Source of the DNA: CAYLZW01 sp964388085
Lineage (GTDB): Bacteria; Myxococcota; UBA727; CAYLZW01
Reading direction: 5' to 3'
NCBI GenBank assembly: GCA_964388085.1
Contig: CAYLZW010000336.1
Span: 1-6,015 of the forward strand
Length of the DNA: 6,015 bases
Shown here: piece by piece, positions 1 to 4,885 of the stretch
Numbering within the stretch: the first letter of the stretch is position 1
Layout of the letters: every line of letters starts with the position of its first letter
Position numbers and translations under genes: made by a program
The notes under the pieces: model-generated
What the model saw: the letters and a program-made list of their open reading frames with translations, nothing else
Told to the model about the DNA's origin: nothing
Databases searched by the model: none

Positions 1-187
1 CGGGGATGACGACGTTCTTGCCGCTCACGTCGGCGAGCAGGCGGATCACGTTCTGCAGATCGGCCTGGTACACGTCGAGCGAGATGGGCGGCTTCTTGGG
101 CGCTCGTTTGGCGAGCGCGGGGGAGCCGCCGAACGCGAGCGCGAGCGTGAGCGAAGCGGCCAAGGCCAGGGCTCGAGAGGTGGTCAT
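1..187 (-). CDS. Secretin-family / STN-domain protein precursor, N-terminal fragment
   Basis: This is the first 62 codons of a gene that runs off the left edge. ATG at 187-185 is preceded by a strong ribosome binding site six bases away. Residues 1-26 form a Sec signal peptide: a short head with Arg5, a hydrophobic Ala/Leu core and a signal peptidase I site after Ala-Leu-Ala (24-26). After a basic, Pro-rich spacer (27-34), residues 35-62 read I-S-L-D-V-Y-Q-A-D-L-Q-N-V-I-R-L-L-A-D-V-S-G-K-N-V-V-I-P. That matches the opening strand, helix and strand of the STN (secretin and TonB N-terminal) domain, as in PilQ and GspD secretins. The domain follows the signal peptide directly, with no AMIN domain between, which is less like a full-length PilQ. 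The pore domain is outside the window, so a GspD-like secretin, a PilQ variant and a stand-alone periplasmic STN protein all remain possible. Confidence 0.8.
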   Translation of the reverse strand, partial: MTTSRALALAASLTLALAFGGSPALAKRAPKKPPISLDVYQADLQNVIRLLADVSGKNVVIP

Positions 188-193
188 GTGGCG

Positions 194-200
194 TCCCTCC
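194..200 (-). promoter_or_regulatory. Ribosome binding site of the secretin-type gene
   Basis: On the minus strand this reads GGAGGGA, six bases before the ATG at 187. It is a near-consensus Shine-Dalgarno sequence and it fixes the start codon. Confidence 0.75.
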
Positions 201-205
201 GCGCG

Positions 206-220
206 GTGAGCGCAGCTCAC
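206..220 (-). promoter_or_regulatory. Perfect inverted repeat (GTGAGC-GCA-GCTCAC) in the leader of the secretin-type gene
   Basis: Two 6-bp arms (206-211 and 215-220) are separated by three bases. The element sits five bases upstream of the Shine-Dalgarno sequence and just downstream of, or overlapping, the promoter-like element at 219-227. As DNA it could be a small operator; as RNA it could fold into a hairpin next to the ribosome binding site. The pairing is seen directly; the function is inference. Confidence 0.35.
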
Positions 221-227
221 GGTAGCA
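219..227 (-). promoter_or_regulatory. Possible extended -10 promoter element of the secretin-type gene
   Basis: The minus strand reads TGCTACCGT, resembling an extended -10 box (TGnTAnnnT). It would place a transcription start near 212 and a leader of about 25 bases. The first eight of nine positions apart from one base are the same as in the element upstream of lipoprotein A (TGCTACCCT at 1998-1990). I see no convincing -35 box at the expected distance, so this is tentative. Confidence 0.3.
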
Positions 228-258
228 GGCGGCGATCACCTCCCTCGCCTCGCGCGTT

Positions 259-274
259 CCTGTCTCCGAACAGG
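259..274 (-). terminator. Weak hairpin directly after the lipoprotein A stop codon
   Basis: The arms CCTGT (259-263) and ACAGG (270-274) pair around a six-base loop, abutting the stop codon of lipoprotein A at 277-275. No T-run follows on the minus strand, so it is at best a weak terminator or an mRNA 3' end stabiliser. The gap to the secretin-type gene (187) is only 87 bp, so read-through is possible. Confidence 0.25.
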
Positions 275-1972
275 TCAGGGCGAGAGTGTGACGACGTCGC
301 CGCCGCGCACGGCGCCGTCGTCCGCGAGGCTGCACTGCAGCGCGAGATCGAGCCCGGCGGCGGCGTCGAGCGCGATGTCGTACCTCCCCGCACCACTGCC
401 TACCGGCGGGCCGACGGACACGAGGCCGGCGGTCTCGGCGTCGCACAGCTCGCGCGCGAACATCCAGAAGCGGCCGAGGCCGATGTACTGGTCACCGATG
501 GACTCGAGGCGGACCGTCACGGCGTCGTTGCCGGCTACGCGGGGCACGCCGGCGAGATCGAAGCAGCGCGGCACGCAGGTCTTCGCGTCATGGGTGATGG
601 CGCGTACGTCGCTCACCTCCTCGAGGACGACGGGGCCGTCACCGGCGTTCACGAGCAAGCGGTAGCCGTCGCCGCCGATGGCGCCGGCGTGCCCGATCTC
701 GACGCAGATCATCGGCGAGCGCTCGATGCCGGTGAGATCCACGGTGCGTTCGAGGCTGCCCACGTTGCGCAGCACAGCGGCCGGGTCGCCCTCCGTCGAG
801 CAGCTCCAGTCCGTTGGGCAGGTGAGGTTTCCGTCGACGGTCCAGCCGGGGAGGCCGTCCTCGCTGTCGTCGCAGCCAGCCATGGAGTCATCGACGATCT
901 CGAACGGCCCCGCGCACAGCGTCTCCGGCACCGCGCTGAGGCGCACGTCGTCGAGGTAGATCTGCCGACTCCCTCCTTCGGAGTGGAGCACGAATTCGAT
1001 CTCGACGTGCGCGTTGTGGTCGGTGAAGCGCGGCAACGCGACGCAGCTCGAGACCAGCTCCTGACCGGGCCGCTGATCGCCTGCGCGGCAGGCCAAGGTG
1101 ACCTCCTGGTCCGTCAACGCGTCGCGCGCGACGACGCGGAGCCCTTCGCTCCCGGTCGCGTCCTTCTCGCCATGGTCGAAGCACAAGACGGCGCCGCTGT
1201 ACCCGCTCAGATTGAAGATGCGCTTCAGCCGGGTCTCTTCGGCGCAGCTCTGATCGGCCGCGATGACCCGGTCGCCGTCGACGAGCGGGCAGCGCCGCGC
1301 GTCGCCACAGCAGTCCCGCTCGGCGCCCTCCGCGCGGCAGGAGTTGGCGTTGAAGGTGTCCCGACAGCCGGCGCCCGGGAAGAACCAGCCGCTCTCATCA
1401 CACGCGCTCGCGTCTCCGAAGTCCGTCGCGTGGATCTCGACGCGCTCGACGTGCGCCGTGCAGCGCAGGCAGCTCGCGAAGCCCCCGTCGGTGACGCCCC
1501 CGTCACCCTCGACGAGCCCGATCTCGCACGAGGCCTCGCCATCGTCACAGGCGACGTCGAGCGCCGTCACGCCGCTCGGACACATGGGAGGTCCGGCGTC
1601 CACGCCCGCGTCCACTCCAGCGTCGACGCCGCTGTCGATGACGCCGGAGTCTTCCCCCTCCCCCTCGCCCTCTCCCTCTCCTTCGCCCTCTCCCTCTCCC
1701 TCGCCTTCGCCTTCGCCCTCGCCTTCGCCTTCGCCCTCGCCTTCACCCTCGCCCTCGCCCTCCCCCTCGCTCGGCACGCCGCCCCCGTCGACGCGCGTAC
1801 ACGTCTGGCTGGCGGCCGCGCACACGAAGCCGCGCGCGACGTTGCAGTCGTCGTCGTCTTGGCAACGGAACTCCGCCGCTGGTGGATCGAGGGGGCACGC
1901 CGACAGGGCCGCTGTGACGCAGGCCACGACGACTACCCCGAGGATGGATTTCGAAGCGGACGCGTAGGTCAA
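275..1972 (-). CDS. Cysteine-rich surface lipoprotein with Glu-Gly linker and tandem beta-sandwich-like domains (lipoprotein A)
   Basis: This is a 565-aa predicted lipoprotein. I chose TTG at 1972-1970 because GGGGAGG lies five bases upstream and because it gives a normal signal peptide: Lys8, hydrophobic residues 10-25, and a lipobox Leu23-Ser-Ala-Cys26. There is no Asp at +2, which suggests the outer membrane by the E. coli rule. A CX5CX7CX6C head (Cys37, 43, 51, 58) is followed by (Glu-Gly)19-Glu at 69-107 and an Asp-Ser-Gly / Asp-Ala-Gly spacer at 108-127. Two repeats follow, about 176-353 and 354-510. Their landmarks match at a spacing near 158: Cys264/423, Cys310/470, Cys353/510, and Leu-x-Arg before a strand (249/407). 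They resemble jelly-roll (MAM or galactose-binding-like) domains, but no family was recognised with certainty. There are 28 cysteines besides the lipidated one, so it is probably disulfide-rich and extracytoplasmic. Residues 511-565 form an unassigned tail. No enzymatic motif is seen; the role is unknown, plausibly binding or adhesion. Confidence 0.85.
   Translation of the reverse strand: MTYASASKSILGVVVVACVTAALSACPLDPPAAEFRCQDDDDCNVARGFVCAAASQTCTRVDGGGVPSEGEGEGEGEGEGEGEGEGEGEGEGEGEGEGEGEGEGEGEDSGVIDSGVDAGVDAGVDAGPPMCPSGVTALDVACDDGEASCEIGLVEGDGGVTDGGFASCLRCTAHVERVEIHATDFGDASACDESGWFFPGAGCRDTFNANSCRAEGAERDCCGDARRCPLVDGDRVIAADQSCAEETRLKRIFNLSGYSGAVLCFDHGEKDATGSEGLRVVARDALTDQEVTLACRAGDQRPGQELVSSCVALPRFTDHNAHVEIEFVLHSEGGSRQIYLDDVRLSAVPETLCAGPFEIVDDSMAGCDDSEDGLPGWTVDGNLTCPTDWSCSTEGDPAAVLRNVGSLERTVDLTGIERSPMICVEIGHAGAIGGDGYRLLVNAGDGPVVLEEVSDVRAITHDAKTCVPRCFDLAGVPRVAGNDAVTVRLESIGDQYIGLGRFWMFARELCDAETAGLVSVGPPVGSGAGRYDIALDAAAGLDLALQCSLADDGAVRGGDVVTLSP
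1592..1651 (-). repeat. Asp-Ser-Gly / Asp-Ala-Gly spacer repeat in lipoprotein A
   Basis: This encodes residues 108-127, in which D-S-G and then Gly-Val-Asp-Ala units recur about every four residues (degenerate 12-bp period). Such D-A-G spacers commonly flank Glu-Gly linkers in myxobacterial lipoproteins. Lipoprotein B carries matching D-S-G / D-A-G spacers on both sides of its own tract. Confidence 0.7.
1652..1768 (-). repeat. GAGGGN hexamer array encoding (Glu-Gly)19-Glu in lipoprotein A
   Basis: There are 39 codons without interruption: 20 Glu and 19 Gly (residues 69-107). Wobble positions vary (GAG/GAA; GGC, GGA, GGG, GGT), so the array is not a fresh perfect repeat. An 18-bp higher-order unit (GAG GGC GAA GGC GAA GGC) occurs twice near the middle. 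The encoded peptide should be a flexible, highly acidic spacer holding the C-terminal domains away from the membrane anchor. On the plus strand it is C-rich, that is, inverted relative to the array at 3453-3683. Confidence 0.95.
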
Positions 1973-1977
1973 GAGCG

Positions 1978-1984
1978 CCTCCCC
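1978..1984 (-). promoter_or_regulatory. Ribosome binding site that selects the TTG start of lipoprotein A
   Basis: The minus strand reads GGGGAGG, five bases before TTG at 1972. No ATG or GTG codon in this frame gives a comparable site and signal peptide. The next upstream ATG, at 2041, would add 23 residues before the hydrophobic core. Confidence 0.7.
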
Positions 1985-1989
1985 GCGCC

Positions 1990-1998
1990 AGGGTAGCA
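1990..1998 (-). promoter_or_regulatory. Possible extended -10 element of lipoprotein A
   Basis: The minus strand reads TGCTACCCT, eight of nine bases identical to the element upstream of the secretin-type gene. The predicted transcription start would fall around 1983, leaving almost no leader before the Shine-Dalgarno sequence. That is a mark against it. Confidence 0.25.
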
Positions 1999-2039
1999 GA
2001 GGTGTCGCGGCTCGCGCCCGCGGCGGGACGACGGGTAGC

Positions 2040-4850
2040 ATGGCGACGATGCGCGCCCTTCTCCTCGCCGTCCCCCTGGCAGCCCTCGCCGGCTGCACCC
2101 TCGAGCGTCCCGTCGCCGGCCAGCCCTGCAACGCAGAGGCGGACTGCGATGACGACGAGGGTGAGTACTACTGCGAGCTCGAGCTCAGCACGCCCGTCTG
2201 CATCCCGGGCGAGAGCGCGCTGCCGCCGCTCGAGAACGCGCCGCCCGTCGTGCAGGACGCCCTCGTCGTCGCGCTGGCAGGAGAGGAGGTCAGCGGCGAG
2301 CTGCTCGCCCTCGATCCGGAGGCCAAGGCCGATCGCAGCGGCCTCGTGTACGCCATCGTGCAGGCTCCACCGGCCGAGCTCGGCCTGTTCGTGCTCACGA
2401 AGAGCGGCTCCTTCAGCTTCATCGCCGAGGACGCGCTCTCGGTGGCGAAGTCATCCTTCCAGTTCAGCGTGACGGATCGGGACGACAACGTCACCGAGGC
2501 CAGCGGCCTCATCGTCGTGCTGCCGAAGGAGGGCACCAAGGTCTGGACCGGCGCGGGCTCGAGCGCGTGGGAGGACGGCTCGAGCTGGGAAGGCGGCACC
2601 GCGCCGACGGCCGACGAGCTCGTATTCGTGCCCCCCGTCGCGCAGCAGCCCGCGTCGCCGACGCTCGACGCCGCCGTGGCGAGCGCGTTCGTCGCCAACA
2701 ACGCCTCCGTGAAGCTCAGCACGCTCTCCGTGGGCGGCGACGTGTTCGCGGCCGGCCGCATCGATGACAGCGTCGTCGTGTCGTCCGCGCCCGGCGCCTC
2801 GAGCAGCGTGGCCGGGCACTTCACGCACCTCAAGGTCCTGGGCGGACACGCCGCCGCTCACGTCGTCGTCGACGGATCCTTCGAGGTGAGCGAGCGGGTC
2901 TTCCGCCTCGAGGGGTTCAACCTGAGCGTGCGTGGCGCGCTGCGCGCCCTGGCGCCGCTCGAGCTCGGCGCCGGCGTCATCATCGCCTCTGGCTCGCTCG
3001 AGCTCCCGGGCGGCGTAGAGGGGCCCGGCGCGCTGCGCGTGGCCGCGGACATCGACGCCTCACTCGGCCTCCCCGAGGACGTCTCCCTCATCGTCGAGAA
3101 CGGCGACAGCGAGCTCGAGGCGCCCTGGCTCGGCCCGCTCAAGGTCGCGGCCGGCGCGCAAGCTCGCTTCGCCCGCAGCACCGCCGTCGCGGGCGACGCC
3201 GTGCTCGGCGGCACCGTCTCGGTCAGCGAGGGCTCCGTCGTCGTCGTCGAGGGTACCCTCGAGCTGCGGCCCTCGTTCGCCGCTGGGCCCGGACCGCACG
3301 GCCACCTGTACGCGACCGCTTGTCTGCTGCCGCAGCACTTCGAAAAGCCCTCCTGGGTGCACTGTCCGGAAGACGACGTGGACGTCCCCGACAGCGGCGT
3401 GGGACCGCGGCCGTCCGTCGACGCCGGTCCGATCGACCTCGACGCTGGCAGCGAGGGGGAGGGGGAAGGCGAGGGCGAGGGCGAAGGTGAAGGCGAGGGA
3501 GAGGGTGAGGGCGAGGGTGAAGGCGAGGGCGAGGGCGAAGGCGAGGGCGAGGGCGAGGGTGAAGGCGAGGGCGAGGGCGAAGGTGAGGGAGAAGGCGAGG
3601 GAGAAGGCGAGGGCGAGGGCGAGGGCGAGGGCGAGGGCGAGGGCGAGGGCGAGGGCGAGGGTGAGGGTGAGGGTGAGGGCGAGATCGACGCAGGGCCGCT
3701 CGACGACGCTGGCCCCCCCGTCACGGGCTCGACCTGCCCGGACCCCAGCCAATGGAGCCCGCTGCTGAAGCATGATCTCGTCATCGCGCCGTCCGGCAAC
3801 GGACAGAGCGTCAACGGGACCTTCCCGCTCGCGTCGGCGACGACGTCGTTCGCGCCGGTGAGCTACGCGACCGCGCTCGGTGACCTCGATCTCAGCACCA
3901 ATGGCGACTTCATGTTCACGGCCAACGGCTCGCACGGTGACATTGGCGTGGCCGTCGCGCTCAGCGGGCCGAGCGGAGCGGCGACCGCGTGCGTCCGGGT
4001 CATCACCGTCGACACGAGCGCGGTCAGCGTCATGACCGCCGATGGCTCGCTCCGGGACGAGAACAATTGGTCGAATGGGGTGCCGACGAACGGCATCGGC
4101 TTCTTGCCGCCCGGCCGCGCGGCGACGGTGTTCGAGATGACGTCCCTCGACACGCTCTACATCGCCACGCAGGCGTCGTTGCTCATCACGGTCACCGACG
4201 CGCAGCAGATGTACACGGCGGATCTGTCCGCCGACACGCTGCTCTCGGGAGGCGCGGTCACCGGCGCCGGATCGTTCCAGGCGAGCATCGAGATGGGCGG
4301 CTCTCTGAACGTGAGCCAGTATTGCTCCACCGCGACGCTAGGGGCGTCGACGACGGTGAAAGACATCAGCTACTACATGGGCACCTGTCAGCTGACGCTG
4401 CCCGGCCGGCGCCTCACCGTCTCGTCCAACGTGTCCTCGATGGGACTGACGCTGACCAACAATGGCAAGCCCGCGGTCGTCGACGTCGGCGGCGCCCTCT
4501 CGGTGGAGAGCCTCAACCCGGGCACCGCTCGCCTCGAGATCACCGGCAACGCGAGCGTCTATGACCTGACCGGCCAGACGGCGATCCTCCTCGACGGCAG
4601 CGCCCAGCAATCGATCTCGATCCCGCGGGCGACCTCGCTCGAGCTGCGCACCGGGCCGGGAAAGGTCGTCGTCAACACGCACCTGACCACCAACTCGCTC
4701 GTCGTCGATCGCCCGCTCGAGTGCGGGCTCAACCAGACCATCACGGCCAACACGCTGGTCATCGAGGACGGCGGAGAGATCCTGACCCCGGCCTGCGTCA
4801 CGTTCCCCCCCGGCAATTGCACGGGCGACTGCTCGGTCTTCGATCCGTGA
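2040..4850 (+). CDS. Two-module surface lipoprotein: cadherin-like plus beta-helix-like halves joined by a (Glu-Gly)38 linker (lipoprotein B)
   Basis: This is a 936-aa predicted lipoprotein with lipobox Leu16-Ala-Gly-Cys19 after a short Arg5 head. ATG 2040 is taken as start; ATG 2049 (Met4) would also work, and no strong ribosome binding site decides. A CX5CX8CX8C head (Cys30-54) resembles that of lipoprotein A. Half 1 (about 65-446) starts with a cadherin/VCBS-like domain (N-A-P-P-V at 66-70, V-S-G at 84-86). A W-T-G...W...W-E-G-G motif (169-186) and a long hydrophobic-alternating, beta-helix-like stretch follow, ending at Cys428/Cys442. D-S-G / D-A-G spacers bracket the linker, residues 472-548. 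Half 2 (about 566-936) repeats this order: V-N-G at 591-593, D-E-N-N-W at 673-677, then a beta-helix-like stretch to Cys919, 927 and 931. No autotransporter barrel or sorting tail is seen, so lipid anchoring is the likely attachment. Adhesion or matrix binding is plausible but unproven. Confidence 0.88.
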   Translation: MATMRALLLAVPLAALAGCTLERPVAGQPCNAEADCDDDEGEYYCELELSTPVCIPGESALPPLENAPPVVQDALVVALAGEEVSGELLALDPEAKADRSGLVYAIVQAPPAELGLFVLTKSGSFSFIAEDALSVAKSSFQFSVTDRDDNVTEASGLIVVLPKEGTKVWTGAGSSAWEDGSSWEGGTAPTADELVFVPPVAQQPASPTLDAAVASAFVANNASVKLSTLSVGGDVFAAGRIDDSVVVSSAPGASSSVAGHFTHLKVLGGHAAAHVVVDGSFEVSERVFRLEGFNLSVRGALRALAPLELGAGVIIASGSLELPGGVEGPGALRVAADIDASLGLPEDVSLIVENGDSELEAPWLGPLKVAAGAQARFARSTAVAGDAVLGGTVSVSEGSVVVVEGTLELRPSFAAGPGPHGHLYATACLLPQHFEKPSWVHCPEDDVDVPDSGVGPRPSVDAGPIDLDAGSEGEGEGEGEGEGEGEGEGEGEGEGEGEGEGEGEGEGEGEGEGEGEGEGEGEGEGEGEGEGEGEGEGEGEGEGEGEGEIDAGPLDDAGPPVTGSTCPDPSQWSPLLKHDLVIAPSGNGQSVNGTFPLASATTSFAPVSYATALGDLDLSTNGDFMFTANGSHGDIGVAVALSGPSGAATACVRVITVDTSAVSVMTADGSLRDENNWSNGVPTNGIGFLPPGRAATVFEMTSLDTLYIATQASLLITVTDAQQMYTADLSADTLLSGGAVTGAGSFQASIEMGGSLNVSQYCSTATLGASTTVKDISYYMGTCQLTLPGRRLTVSSNVSSMGLTLTNNGKPAVVDVGGALSVESLNPGTARLEITGNASVYDLTGQTAILLDGSAQQSISIPRATSLELRTGPGKVVVNTHLTTNSLVVDRPLECGLNQTITANTLVIEDGGEILTPACVTFPPGNCTGDCSVFDP
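3453..3683 (+). repeat. GAGGGN hexamer array encoding (Glu-Gly)38-Glu in lipoprotein B
   Basis: There are 77 unbroken codons: 39 Glu and 38 Gly (residues 472-548), twice the dipeptide count of the tract in lipoprotein A. It contains a perfect run of eight GAGGGC units (3609-3656). It also contains a 42-bp direct duplication, 3507-3548 against 3549-3590, with two wobble differences. These are the expected marks of replication slippage plus segmental duplication. As protein it is an acidic flexible spacer between the two homologous halves. Confidence 0.95.
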
Positions 4851-4865
4851 TCGTGAACGGCCGAA

Positions 4866-4880
4866 TGAACGCGGCGTTCA
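4866..4880. terminator. Small hairpin in the convergent gap between lipoprotein B and the kinase
   Basis: TGAACGCGGCGTTCA pairs as a 6-bp stem with a three-base loop, inside the 35-bp space between two opposing stop codons. Because the stem is symmetric it could serve both transcripts. There is no T-run on either side, so termination activity is uncertain. Confidence 0.35.
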
Positions 4881-4885
4881 AAGAG

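Larger units (their letters stand above)
1973..2039. promoter_or_regulatory. Shared 67-bp divergent intergenic region of lipoproteins A and B
   Basis: Both lipoproteins are transcribed outward from this gap, so it must hold their promoters unless these lie inside the coding regions. GGGTAGCA occurs twice in direct orientation, at 1991-1998 and at 2033-2040, the second copy touching the ATG of lipoprotein B. No Shine-Dalgarno sequence of note precedes lipoprotein B, so its leader may be very short or its translation start unusual. No -35 box was recognised. Confidence 0.5.

Noticed and set aside
1919..1921. Earlier lipobox-like Cys18 (V-V-A-C) in lipoprotein A as the lipidation site.
   Set aside because: It falls in the middle of the hydrophobic core. 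Cys26 after Leu-Ser-Ala lies at its end, just before a Pro/Asp-rich mature sequence, which is the usual position.
188..1996. A 602-codon open frame on the plus strand, antisense to lipoprotein A.
   Set aside because: It has no signal peptide or domain pattern, and it reads the repeat as low-complexity Leu/Ala/Phe. The hexamer array contains no stop in any frame, which together with high GC keeps shadow frames open. The minus strand gives a ribosome binding site, lipobox, Cys framework and repeated domains.
1973..2131. Longer versions of lipoprotein A starting at ATG 2131 or ATG 2041.
   Set aside because: These add 53 or 23 residues of Arg/Pro-rich sequence before the hydrophobic core, overlap the divergent gene or its start, and lack the strong Shine-Dalgarno sequence that precedes TTG 1972.
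1652..3683. The hexamer arrays as CRISPR or a non-coding satellite.
   Set aside because: There are no spacers between repeat units. The arrays stay in one Glu-Gly frame with synonymous wobble changes and sit inside clear lipoprotein genes.
2858..3935. Minus-strand open frames (318 and 291 codons) across the lipoprotein B array.
   Set aside because: They encode Ser-Pro and Leu-Ala runs created by reading the hexamers backwards and have no recognisable domain. Lipoprotein B on the plus strand explains the region fully.
2040..4850. Lipoprotein B as a classical autotransporter or FHA-type adhesin.
   Set aside because: The Trp motif and beta-helix-like stretches resemble such passengers, but there is no C-terminal barrel and no two-partner secretion domain. 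The N-terminus is a lipoprotein signal.
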